Positions 27,952 through 35,813 of a DNA stretch of 64,000 nt are shown one piece after another (positions within the stretch are counted from its first letter, which is position 1; each line of letters begins with the position of its first letter). The notes under the pieces were generated by a model, which saw nothing but the letters and a program-made list of their open reading frames with translations, made no database searches and was not told the DNA's origin. The stretch is from Desulfovibrionaceae bacterium (GTDB lineage Bacteria; Desulfobacterota; Desulfovibrionia; Desulfovibrionales; Desulfovibrionaceae): contig CAJTFO010000003.1 of the NCBI GenBank assembly GCA_910575755.1, positions 338,501 through 402,500 of the forward strand, given 5' to 3'. The translations under genes and the position numbers were made by a program.

Positions 27952-29151
27952 ATGTCGCACGCCTTCAATGCCGTCAAAGCCGAGGAAGAACACCTGCTCT
28001 GCCGCTCGTACAGCCGTTACCCGCTGGCCATTGCGCGGGGCAAGGGCGCGCGCCTCTGGGATGTGGACGGCAAGGAATATGTGGATCTGCTGGCGGGCAT
28101 TGCCGTGGCGGGTCTGGGCCATTGCAACGACGAAATCTGCGAGACCCTGGAACGCCAGTGCCGCAAGCTCTGGCATGTGAGCAATCTCTTTTACCAGCAG
28201 GAACAGCTTGATCTGGCCAGGCTGCTGCTCTCCACCAGCCACCACGGCAAGGCATTTTTCTGCAATTCCGGCGCCGAGGCCAACGAGGCCTGCATCAAGC
28301 TGGCCCGGCGCTACATGCGCGTGGTCAGGCAGCGTGACGCCTATGAAATCATCACTCTGGGCGGCTGCTTTCACGGTCGCACCCTCGGCGCGCTGGCCGC
28401 CACGGGCCGCGAAAGCCTGAGCAATGGCTTCACGCCCCTGCCTGAAGGCTTCAGACAGGTTCCGGCCAAAGACCTGGAGGCCCTGCGCGCGGCCATCACG
28501 CCGGCCACGGCCGCCGTGCTGGTGGAAGTGGTGCAGGGCGAAGGCGGCGTAGTGCCGCTGCCCGCGGACTATCTGCACGGGGTACAGGCCCTCTGCCGGG
28601 AAAAAGACATTCTCTTCCTCTGCGACGAGGTACAGGCCGGTTTCTGCCGCACCGGCAAATTCTGGGCCTTCCAGCTCTATGATCTGGAGCCGGACGCCAT
28701 CAGCATGGCCAAATCCCTGGCCAACGGCCTGCCTATGGGCGCCATGCTGGCCACGGATGAAATGGCCAGAGGCTTTGAGGCCGGCAGTCATGCCACCACC
28801 TTCGGCGGTGGCGCGCTGACCTCGGCCGTGGCCGCCAAGACCGTGGAAATCATGCTGCGCGACCATCTGGCCCAATGCGCGGCCGCTCTGGGCGCTCATC
28901 TCAAGGAACAGTTGCAGGCCCTGGGGCAGAGACTGCCCGGAAAAATCCGCGAAGTGCGCGGCGTGGGCCTCATGCTGGGCATCGAACTGAGCGGCGACGG
29001 TCAGCCGGTCTGGGAAGAGCTGCTGCGCCGCGGCTACATCTGCAACCTGAGCCACGGCGTGACCCTGCGCCTGTTGCCGCCCCTGACCATTGACGAGGCG
29101 GATCTGGATGGCTTCGCGCGCGTGCTGGAAGAGGTGCTGCGGGCCAACTGA
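27952..29151 (+). CDS. argD: Acetylornithine aminotransferase
   Basis: PLP enzyme of arginine biosynthesis, converting N-acetylglutamate semialdehyde to N-acetylornithine; related enzymes also act in lysine synthesis. The 399-residue class III aminotransferase has FFCNSGAEANEACIKLARRY, the FHGRTLGALAATG loop and DEVQAGFCRTG. The PLP-lysine is in SMAKSLANGLPMGA, and TTFGGGALTSAVA binds phosphate from the partner subunit. ATG 27952 follows AAGGAG. It probably shares a transcript with dut. Confidence 0.92.
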   Translation: MSHAFNAVKAEEEHLLCRSYSRYPLAIARGKGARLWDVDGKEYVDLLAGIAVAGLGHCNDEICETLERQCRKLWHVSNLFYQQEQLDLARLLLSTSHHGKAFFCNSGAEANEACIKLARRYMRVVRQRDAYEIITLGGCFHGRTLGALAATGRESLSNGFTPLPEGFRQVPAKDLEALRAAITPATAAVLVEVVQGEGGVVPLPADYLHGVQALCREKDILFLCDEVQAGFCRTGKFWAFQLYDLEPDAISMAKSLANGLPMGAMLATDEMARGFEAGSHATTFGGGALTSAVAAKTVEIMLRDHLAQCAAALGAHLKEQLQALGQRLPGKIREVRGVGLMLGIELSGDGQPVWEELLRRGYICNLSHGVTLRLLPPLTIDEADLDGFARVLEEVLRAN

Positions 29152-29349
29152 CTACCGCCAGGCAAGGTTTACAGCTCCGCACTCTTGTGCTAAATGGGCA
29201 CTCTTTGAAAAATCACAGGCGAAAGAAACTCTACGGCAACCTCGCTCCGGCGGGGTTGCCGCTTACTTTGCCTGAAGTATTTTCACATTGAAAATGGCCT
29301 GCCGGCAGCGAGAGCTGCCAGCCGCCATACAGGAAACAAGGAGACAGTG
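29152..29349 (+). promoter_or_regulatory. Structured intergenic leader before the DksA/TraR-like gene
   Basis: Two fold-back elements are visible. One is nested: an outer CAGGCGAAAG/CTTTGCCTG pair (about 29207-29276) surrounds an inner GGCAACC/GGTTGCC stem (about 29233-29264). The other is GGCAGC-GAGA-GCTGCC (about 29303-29318), capped by a GNRA-type tetraloop. Either could be a terminator for argD or a leader structure for the next gene; neither has a T-run. Confidence 0.45.
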
Positions 29350-29571
29350 ATGGACGTGTTTGATCAGGCCACCGAACTGGAACGCCTGGACAGGGAATCC
29401 GCCCTGGTGCGGGCCCGCGCTTTCATGGATCGCAGCGGGCCGGAATGGATTGACGGCGTGGCCTGCTGCCGTGAATGCGGCGACCCCATCCCGCAGAAGC
29501 GTCTGGACGCCCTGCCCGGCGTGGGCTTGTGCCGCGCCTGTCAGGAAGAACGCGAAAACAGCAGCCGCTGA
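29350..29571 (+). CDS. DksA/TraR-family C4 zinc-finger protein
   Basis: A 73-residue protein with a C-terminal CRECGDPIPQKRLDALPG...CRAC zinc finger, the DksA/TraR family signature. It resembles the short chromosomal YbiI and plasmid TraR proteins, which bind in the secondary channel of RNA polymerase. It is too short to have the full DksA coiled coil. ATG 29350 has AAGGAG six bases upstream. No phage or plasmid genes are near, so it is probably chromosomal. The promoters it affects are unknown. Confidence 0.85.
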   Translation: MDVFDQATELERLDRESALVRARAFMDRSGPEWIDGVACCRECGDPIPQKRLDALPGVGLCRACQEERENSSR

Positions 29572-29628
29572 ATCTGCCCGCATCAGAGCAACCCGGCTTT
29601 GGCTTGTCTGGCGCGGCACGGGCATAGC

Positions 29629-29662
29629 AAAAGCGCGCCCCGTTCACACGAAGCGCGCTTTT
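29629..29662. terminator. Bidirectional terminator between convergent genes
   Basis: AAAAGCGCGC (29629-29638) pairs with GCGCGCTTTT (29653-29662) around a 14-nt loop. A-run and T-run flank the stem on both strands, so it can serve both the DksA-like gene and the charged-protein gene. Confidence 0.8.
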
Positions 29663-29687
29663 TACTCACATCAGCGCCATCAGCATA

Positions 29688-30242
29688 CTACATCGGTATG
29701 GAGCGGCTTTGCGGAGGCATGGGCCTGCGGTCATCATGGCGCGGGTCGCGTCTGTCATAGCGATGGCCGCGCCGGTCGTCACGACCGTCATACTTGCGAT
29801 CATAGTCCCGCCGGTCGTCGCGGCGGCGCTCATAGCGTCCGTCGCGACGATGATCGCGGTCATCACGGCGGTGGTCGTAACGGTCACGGTCATGCCTGTC
29901 GTCATGGCGCCGGTCGTCCCGCCGATCGTACTTGTCGCCCTTGCGCTCGTATTCACGATCATACTTGCGGTCCCGCTTGTCCGCCTTGCGCTCGTCGCGC
30001 CGGTCAAACTGATCCTTTTTGCGCTCCTGACGGCGTTCAAAATCATCGCGTTTGCGCTCCTGACGGCGCTCAAAGTCCTCACGCTTGCGGTCATCCTTGT
30101 CCGCCACGGCCTTGCCGGGCAGGGCATGGCCGGCTACGGCCGGCGCGCTTTCCGCGGCGGCGGCGTTCATGCCGCCGGCCAGCCATACGGCGACGGCCAC
30201 GGCGCACAGGCCCAAAGGCCGCCAGACATATTTCACATGCAT
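29688..30242 (-). CDS. Secreted Arg/Asp-rich low-complexity protein
   Basis: Function unknown. The 184-residue product has a signal peptide (hydrophobic LGLCAVAVAVWLAGG, cleavage near AAAAES). A mature part follows built almost only from Asp, Arg, Lys, His, Tyr and Glu. Three tandem 10- to 11-residue repeats of the type DFERRQERK start at about residue 55; the rest is Arg-Asp-Tyr-rich and near charge-balanced. It should be a periplasmic, highly soluble, probably helical then disordered protein. ATG 30242 has AAGGAGG five bases upstream, and a good promoter lies upstream. The strong repeat bias opens long antisense frames, which are not genes. Confidence 0.75.
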   Translation of the reverse strand: MHVKYVWRPLGLCAVAVAVWLAGGMNAAAAESAPAVAGHALPGKAVADKDDRKREDFERRQERKRDDFERRQERKKDQFDRRDERKADKRDRKYDREYERKGDKYDRRDDRRHDDRHDRDRYDHRRDDRDHRRDGRYERRRDDRRDYDRKYDGRDDRRGHRYDRRDPRHDDRRPMPPQSRSIPM

Positions 30243-30278
30243 AAATACCTCCTTGCAACGGGCTTGGCGCCCGACTTT

Positions 30279-30307
30279 TACATAAGCCCAATTCGCTGCC
30301 GAGGCAA
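30279..30307 (-). promoter_or_regulatory. Sigma-70 promoter of the charged secreted protein
   Basis: TTGCCT (30307-30302) and TATGTA (30284-30279) with a 17-bp spacer. Transcription would start near 30271, about 30 nt before the ATG at 30242. Confidence 0.55.
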
Positions 30308-30325
30308 GAGAGTCCGCGCCTGTCA

Positions 30326-31474
30326 TCATTCCCAGAACCGCAGGGCCGGCGCTCCCACGCCCAGGCTGTCCGCCGCCGCCCTGACCGCGTCGGCTTCAGG
30401 CCGCACATAGCGCCGCCCTTCCAGCGTATAGGCCTTGGCCGCCAGAGTTGCGCCCGCACTGCTCGCGTCGGCGGCCTCCCGCGGCAGAACCAGGCGTTCC
30501 AGCCGTTGCCGCCGCAGCCCCAGGCTGTGGGTATGGCGCAGCACGGCCAGACTCACGCTCTCGCCGTGCGCGGGGCGGCAAAGCACGCGCAGCAGACCCG
30601 CCGGGCGATTCTTCTTGCCGATGCCGGGCAGCCAGAGCACGTCCAGCGTTTGGGGCAATGCCGCCAGAGCCGTAATGGCCAGGCCCAGTTCTTCACCGCT
30701 GAGATGATCCAGATGGGTTTCCAGTTGCAGCACCTGTTCCAGACCGCCCTGTGCATGTCCCACGCTTTCGGCCACGGGTTCCACCAGCCAGGCCCGCAGG
30801 CCGACGGGAGCGGGACGCGAACCGTAGCCCGTGCCCAGGGCTGTGGGCACGCCTTGCGGGCCGTCCGCAAATTCATCCGCCAGAACATGAATCAGGGCCG
30901 CGCCCGTGGGCGTGACCAGTTCCTCCCGCGCGCCGGTGGGCCGCACGGGCTTGCCGCGCATCAGCCAGGCGGCGGCGGGCGCGGGCAGGGGGATCAGACC
31001 ATGAGCGCACTCCACCGTGCCGGAAAACCAGGGCAGGGGCGAAGCCGTAACCCGGCCCACCCCCAGTTGCTCCAGCCCCCAGCAGGCTCCGGCGATATCC
31101 ACCAGAGTGTCGATGGCCCCCACTTCGTGGAAATGCACTTTTTCCGGCGCGATCTGATGGGCCTCGGCCTCGGCCAGGGTCAGGGCCTCCAGCACGGCCA
31201 AAGCCCGCCGCCGCGCTGTCTCGCCCAGCTCCAGACGGTTGAAGATGGCCGCGATGTCCGCCGGATGCCGCAAGGGCTGTCCATGGTCCCAGCGCACGTC
31301 CACCCGCCTGCCGGGGCCGCCGCCGCGCGTTTCAGGCCGGACTTCAATACGGCAGTCCACTCCGGCGCGGGCCAGGGCCGCCGTCAACGGGGCCGGGTCC
31401 AGCCCCAGGTGAGCCAGCGCCGCCAGGGTCATATCGCCGCTGATGCCGTTTCCGCAATCCAGATAGAGATCCAT
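30326..31474 (-). CDS. larC: Nickel pincer cofactor biosynthesis protein LarC
   Basis: Inserts nickel into the pyridinium-dithiocarboxylate mononucleotide cofactor of lactate racemase and related enzymes, using CTP. The 382-residue protein has the N-terminal DCGNGISGDMTLAAL, the VHFHEVGAIDTLVDIAGA signature, GLIPLPAPA and TPTGAALIHVLADEF. ATG 31474 with AGGAG eight bases upstream is preferred to the long open extension to 31591. LarB and LarE are not in the window. It is divergent from the CBS-ACT gene. Confidence 0.92.
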   Translation of the reverse strand: MDLYLDCGNGISGDMTLAALAHLGLDPAPLTAALARAGVDCRIEVRPETRGGGPGRRVDVRWDHGQPLRHPADIAAIFNRLELGETARRRALAVLEALTLAEAEAHQIAPEKVHFHEVGAIDTLVDIAGACWGLEQLGVGRVTASPLPWFSGTVECAHGLIPLPAPAAAWLMRGKPVRPTGAREELVTPTGAALIHVLADEFADGPQGVPTALGTGYGSRPAPVGLRAWLVEPVAESVGHAQGGLEQVLQLETHLDHLSGEELGLAITALAALPQTLDVLWLPGIGKKNRPAGLLRVLCRPAHGESVSLAVLRHTHSLGLRRQRLERLVLPREAADASSAGATLAAKAYTLEGRRYVRPEADAVRAAADSLGVGAPALRFWE

Positions 31475-31632
31475 AAATACCGCTCCTGTCGGCAAAAAAA
31501 CACGCGCGCGGCCCGTGGACGGCGCGCCATGACGGGCTTGTGCGGCGGCCCGCCCTTGGTGTATGAAGAAGACGGGAACAGGGTTTCCCAAGCCGAGCCA
31601 CGTAACGATTTCAACCGTTTATGGGAGGAAGC

Positions 31633-32301
31633 ATGCTCATACAGAACTGGATGACCGCAGAGGTGATTGCCGTGACGCCCGAAACGTCCCTGCTCAAAAT
31701 AGGCAAGCTGATGCGCGACAACAATGTGCGCCGCCTGCCCGTACTGGACGACAAAGGGCATGTGATCGGCATCATTTCCGACCGCGACGTCAGGGACGCC
31801 TCGCCCTCCAAGGCCACCACCCTTGATATGTATGAGATGCATTACCTGCTGGCCGAACTCAAGGCCAAAGACATTATGACTCCCCGGCCCTTCACAGTCA
31901 AACCCACGGACAGCGTGGAAAAAGCCGCCATGCTGATGCTGGACAACAAGTTCGGCGGACTGCCCGTGGTGGAAGAAAGCGGCCGCATGGTGGGCATTAT
32001 TTCGGATCAGGACGTGTTCAAGGCGCTGGTGAGCATCACCGGCGTGCGCGAGGGCGGCATTCAGCTTGGCATTGAAATCGCCAATCGGCCCGGAGCCATG
32101 AAGCCCATTTTTGACCTGCTGCGCGCACATGGAGCCAGAATACTTTCCGTACTCTCCGCCAACAATCAGGCCGGAGACCGCAAGGTTTTTCTGCGCCTGC
32201 GCGACATGGAGAGCCGTGAAGCCGAAGAAGCCGTCATAGCCGACGTCAGGAAGCACGCCCAGTTGCTCTACTGGGCGCGCAACGACGTACATCTGGCTTG
32301 A
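31633..32301 (+). CDS. CBS-pair and ACT domain protein (AcuB-like)
   Basis: A 222-residue cytoplasmic sensor protein. Two CBS domains occupy about residues 7-60 (VRRLPVLDDKGHVIGIISDRDV) and 75-135 (FGGLPVVEESGRMVGIISDQDV), together forming one nucleotide-binding Bateman module. An ACT domain follows at about 145-215, expected to bind an amino acid. This layout is that of AcuB-like proteins; the ligand and target enzyme are unknown. ATG 31633 follows GGGAGG; an ATG at 31621 lies within that ribosome binding site. Confidence 0.85.
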   Translation: MLIQNWMTAEVIAVTPETSLLKIGKLMRDNNVRRLPVLDDKGHVIGIISDRDVRDASPSKATTLDMYEMHYLLAELKAKDIMTPRPFTVKPTDSVEKAAMLMLDNKFGGLPVVEESGRMVGIISDQDVFKALVSITGVREGGIQLGIEIANRPGAMKPIFDLLRAHGARILSVLSANNQAGDRKVFLRLRDMESREAEEAVIADVRKHAQLLYWARNDVHLA

Positions 32302-32654
32302 GCCATGAGCGGCCCAAAAACGTGGCTTTGGGCTCATGAAGGGCGGCTGACGGCGGAGCCTTGCCAGATGAAAGGCGCTCTGAAAGGCATTTCATGCAAA
32401 TCATGGCAGGGCTCCATTTATCATATTGAAAATATTGTATAAATTTTCAGACAAAGACGCTGGGAGAAACGAAAAAAAGCGCACAGGGCTTGCCATCGCC
32501 GCCATTTTATGAGATAAGCACGGCTGTACATGCGGTTGGGACCGCAACCGCGCCTTCAAGCGGAATTCGGCCGGGGTCGGACATTCCGGCTGGCGTAGCG
32601 TCAGGGCATATTGTCCCGGCGAGTTAGGCAATACCTGTCCAAGGAGGACACAAC
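32302..32654 (+). promoter_or_regulatory. Structured 353-nt intergenic region before dsrC
   Basis: No gene is seen here. A hairpin CATGAG...CCCAAA/TTTGGGCTCATG (32304-32338) follows the CBS-ACT stop. A 61-nt fold-back (32355-32415) has arms GGAGCCTTGCCA and TGGCAGGGCTCC. An AT-rich stretch follows (32416-32460). Further down are a possible dsrC promoter and a 7-bp GCGGTTG/CAACCGC stem (32532-32551) in the leader. Confidence 0.6.
32490..32518 (+). promoter_or_regulatory. Possible sigma-70 promoter of dsrC
   Basis: TTGCCA (32490-32495) and GATAAG (32513-32518) are 17 bp apart. The -10 match is imperfect. A start near 32525 would give a leader of about 130 nt containing a hairpin. Confidence 0.35.
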
Positions 32655-32972
32655 ATGGCTGAGATCACCTATAAGGGCAAAAGCTTTGAAGTTGACGAAG
32701 ACGGTTTCCTGCTGCGTTTTGACGACTGGTGCCCCGAATGGATGGAATATGTGAAGGAATCCGAAGGCATCTCCGAGATCACCGCTGACCATCAGAAGAT
32801 CCTCGACTTCCTGCAGGATTACTACAAAAAGAACGGCATCGCCCCCATGGTCCGCATTCTTTCCAAGAATACCGGCTACAAACTGAAGGAAGTGTACGAA
32901 CTCTTCCCCTCCGGCCCCGGCAAAGGCGCCTGCAAAATGGCCGGCCTGCCCAAGCCCACCGGCTGCGTGTAG
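32655..32972 (+). CDS. dsrC: DsrC sulfur-carrier protein (TusE/DsrC family)
   Basis: Carries sulfur as a trisulfide between DsrAB sulfite reductase and the membrane complex DsrMKJOP in sulfate and sulfite respiration. The 105-residue protein has the flexible C-terminal arm with both redox cysteines: C93 in GKGACKMAG and the penultimate C104 in PTGCV. Having both marks true DsrC rather than TusE alone. The insertion typical of DsrC (DYYKKNGIAPMVRIL) is also present. AAGGAGG precedes the ATG. It is a single-gene unit with its own terminator. The dsrAB genes are not in the window. Confidence 0.95.
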   Translation: MAEITYKGKSFEVDEDGFLLRFDDWCPEWMEYVKESEGISEITADHQKILDFLQDYYKKNGIAPMVRILSKNTGYKLKEVYELFPSGPGKGACKMAGLPKPTGCV

Positions 32973-32997
32973 TCCGAGGCTCAAATTTCGAAAAAAG

Positions 32998-33025
32998 GCG
33001 GAAGGTTTGTCCTTCCGCTTTTTTA
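32998..33025 (+). terminator. Terminator of dsrC
   Basis: Perfect stem GCGGAAGG/CCTTCCGC with a 5-nt loop, followed by seven T residues. Confidence 0.92.
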
Positions 33026-33129
33026 TTACTGTCGAACTCCCGCTGTCGAGGCGCTCGGCGGCCGCGCCGGCCCCGCCGAGTTGCGCGCCCTCCCTTTACG
33101 CCAACGCAAAAAAACGGTACTGCCCTGCC

Positions 33130-35568
33130 ATGAACATCAGCTTTTCCTGGAAAAAGCTCACCCTCTGGCTGGTGGGCATCTTCTTGTTCTGCGCTCTGGC
33201 GGCCGGCGGCGCGGCGGCCATGCTGCTGTACTGGGCCTCCCGCGATCTGCCCAACATCACCCGCATAGCCGATTACGCCCCGCCGCAGGCCACCACGGTG
33301 CTGGCCCGTGACGGCTCGGTACTGGGCCTTCTCTATCATGAAAAACGCTTCGTTATCGGCCTCAAGGACATGTCGCGCTTTCTGCCCATGGCCTTTCTGG
33401 CCGCCGAGGACGATGCCTTCTACCGGCACATGGGCGTGGACCCGGTGGCCATCGTCCGCGCGGCCATCAACAACTTTCGCAAGGGCCGCGCCGGCGAGGG
33501 CGGCAGCACCATCACCCAGCAGCTCATCAAGCAGCTTCTGCTGACCTCCGAGCGCAGCTACAGGCGCAAGATGAAAGAGGCCATTCTGGCCTACCGGCTG
33601 GAAAAGGATCTCTCGAAGGATGAAATCCTGACCATCTATCTGAACCAGATATATCTGGGCGAACACGCCTACGGCGTGGAGGCCGCCGCGCGCACCTATT
33701 TCGGCAAGCACGCCTCTGACATCACCCTGGCCGAGAGCGCGGTCATCGCCGGTCTGCCCAAGGCTCCCAGCAGCTACAACCCATTCCGTCATCCCGACGC
33801 GGCCAAGACCCGCCAGATGTATGTGCTGGGCCGCCTGCGCGACCTGCAATGGATCACCCCCGAGGAATATGCCCAGGCCGCCGCTGAACCCCTGGTTTAC
33901 TGGAGCATGCCCGAGGGCCAGGGCGGCGCCGCCCGCTGGTATCTGGAGGAAGCCCGCCGCCTGCTCATCGAATTTTTCACCGAACACAACCTCAAGGCCC
34001 TGGGCGTGGACACCCGCAAATACGGCGAGGACTACGTTTATGAAGCGGGACTCACCGTGCGCACGGCCATGGCCCCGGCCCATCAGGAAGCCGCGGGGCA
34101 AGCCCTGCGGCGCGGCCTGGAAGAACTGGACAAGCGTCAGGGCTGGCGCGGCCCCCTGGAGCATCTGGACGCCGACAGGCAACGCGCCTTTATGGCTGAG
34201 ACAGCCTTCACGCCCCAGGACCTGGCGGGCGGCGCATGGGTCAGGGCGCTGGTCAGCGCCGTGGACGCCAAAGAAGCCCGCGTGGCGCTGGGCGGGGGCT
34301 ACACCGGGGTCATTCCGGCGGCCAACATGTCCTGGGCGCGCAAGCCCAATCCCAAAGTGGCGGGCATATACGCCCCGGCCGTCAAGGACGCCAGGCAGGT
34401 ACTCAGGCCCGGCGACCTGATCCGTGTTTCCGCCGCGCCGCGCACGACCACTGTGACCAACGCCAGGGGACGCAAGGAACAGCGCGCCACGCCCTTTGAC
34501 CCCACCGAGGTCAGGAAAGACGCGCCCGTCACCCTGCTGCTGCAACAGGAACCGGCGGTGCAGGGGGCGCTGGCTTCTCTGGAACCGCAAAGCGGCGATG
34601 TGGTGGCCCTGATCGGCGGTTATCAGTTCGGAGAAAGCCATTTCAACCGCGCCACCCAGGCCCGCCGCCAGCCGGGCTCCAGCTTCAAACCCGTGGTCTA
34701 TTCCACGGCCATGGATTTCGGTTTTACCCCGTCATCCATCGTGCTGGACGCGCCTTTTGTCTATGTGAATCCCTATACCAACGAGGTGTGGCGTCCCTCC
34801 AACTACGAGCACAACTTCAAGGGCGAATTGCCTCTGCATCAGGCCCTGGCCCTTTCGCGCAACACCTGCACCGTGCGCGTGGCCCAACAGGTGGGCATCG
34901 CCAATGTGATTCAGCGGGCCAAGGCCCTGGGGCTGGAACCCAACTTTCCGCAGGAACTCTCGGTGAGCCTGGGCGCGGTGGCGCTGTCGCCGCTCAATCT
35001 GACCCAGGCGTATGCGGCCTTCGCCAATCAGGGGCTGGGCGTGCGCCCAAGAATCATCACCGCCATCACTGACGCCCAGGGCCGCGAGCTCTACCGACAG
35101 GACGAGGAGCACTGGCAGGCCGTCAGCCCCCAGAACGCCTACATCATGTCCACCCTGCTCAAAAACGTGGTCAACGCCGGCACCGGCGCGCGCGGCAAGA
35201 TCGAAGGGCGCTTCATCGCGGGCAAGACCGGCACCACCAATGAGGAGCGCGACGCCTGGTTCGTGGGCTTCACGCCCTATCTGGTCACTGGCGTCTATGT
35301 GGGCTACGACCAGTTGCAGTCTCTGGGCCGCCTGGAACAGGGCGGCCGCACCGCCGCGCCCATTTTCCGGTATTATCGCAGCGTGGTGGAAAATCTGTAC
35401 GAAGCCAAGGACTTCACCATGCCCGAGGGCATTGTCATGTCCGGCGGCTTCGCCTACCGGGCCGACATGCCCCTGGAAGGCGTTTCGGCCACCGATGCCG
35501 GCGCCCAGGACGGCACGGTGGTGGATACCTCCGAAGGTGGCGAAGATCTCATGCGTCAGATGTTCTGA
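33130..35568 (+). CDS. mrcA: Class A penicillin-binding protein 1A
   Basis: Bifunctional peptidoglycan synthase in the inner membrane. The 812-residue protein has an N-terminal membrane anchor (about 10-37). The GT51 glycosyltransferase domain has catalytic Glu93 in AAEDDAFYRHMG, plus GGSTITQQLIKQ and the RKMKEAILAYRLE motif. An OB-like insert follows, then a transpeptidase domain with SxxK (S517-K520, in GSSFKP), SRNT, and KTG at about 699. ATG 33130 is chosen because the membrane anchor follows directly. It lacks a good Shine-Dalgarno. Confidence 0.92.
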   Translation: MNISFSWKKLTLWLVGIFLFCALAAGGAAAMLLYWASRDLPNITRIADYAPPQATTVLARDGSVLGLLYHEKRFVIGLKDMSRFLPMAFLAAEDDAFYRHMGVDPVAIVRAAINNFRKGRAGEGGSTITQQLIKQLLLTSERSYRRKMKEAILAYRLEKDLSKDEILTIYLNQIYLGEHAYGVEAAARTYFGKHASDITLAESAVIAGLPKAPSSYNPFRHPDAAKTRQMYVLGRLRDLQWITPEEYAQAAAEPLVYWSMPEGQGGAARWYLEEARRLLIEFFTEHNLKALGVDTRKYGEDYVYEAGLTVRTAMAPAHQEAAGQALRRGLEELDKRQGWRGPLEHLDADRQRAFMAETAFTPQDLAGGAWVRALVSAVDAKEARVALGGGYTGVIPAANMSWARKPNPKVAGIYAPAVKDARQVLRPGDLIRVSAAPRTTTVTNARGRKEQRATPFDPTEVRKDAPVTLLLQQEPAVQGALASLEPQSGDVVALIGGYQFGESHFNRATQARRQPGSSFKPVVYSTAMDFGFTPSSIVLDAPFVYVNPYTNEVWRPSNYEHNFKGELPLHQALALSRNTCTVRVAQQVGIANVIQRAKALGLEPNFPQELSVSLGAVALSPLNLTQAYAAFANQGLGVRPRIITAITDAQGRELYRQDEEHWQAVSPQNAYIMSTLLKNVVNAGTGARGKIEGRFIAGKTGTTNEERDAWFVGFTPYLVTGVYVGYDQLQSLGRLEQGGRTAAPIFRYYRSVVENLYEAKDFTMPEGIVMSGGFAYRADMPLEGVSATDAGAQDGTVVDTSEGGEDLMRQMF

Positions 35569-35702
35569 CGGAATTGCCCTGTTTGCCGCCGGCGGCCCTG
35601 CCCCGTGCGGCGCGTCCCCCATTGCCCGGCCAGCAGCGCATGGCGCTGCTGGAGCGCCGCGGTGACGGCGAACATGCCGACTCCCGGCAAGGCATCAGCG
35701 CT

Positions 35703-35807
35703 GGAGCGAATTGCCTCTGAAAAAAGGCAGTGGCTCCGGCGGGCGCGAGAGCGGACGGCGCGCCGCTTTTGAAAGGGGGAAATTTCAAAAGCAAAATGCA
35801 CTAAAGG
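35703..35807 (+). repeat. Interspersed hairpin element, copy D (central module missing)
   Basis: Starts with GGAGCGAATTGCC, whose hairpin pairs with GGCAGTGGCTCC. It passes directly to the right module GCTTTTGAAA...TTTCAAAAGC and ends GCAAAATGCACTA. The left module matches copy C and the right module matches copies B and C; the central hairpin is absent. It ends 6 nt before the trmI ATG, so it forms the whole proximal leader of that gene. Confidence 0.8.
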
Positions 35808-35813
35808 AAGACT

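Noticed and set aside
29709..30410. Hydrophobic Val/Ile-rich frame on the plus strand over the charged-protein gene
   Set aside because: It is the complement of Arg/Asp codon repeats. The minus-strand gene has a signal peptide, promoter and AAGGAGG; this frame has none.
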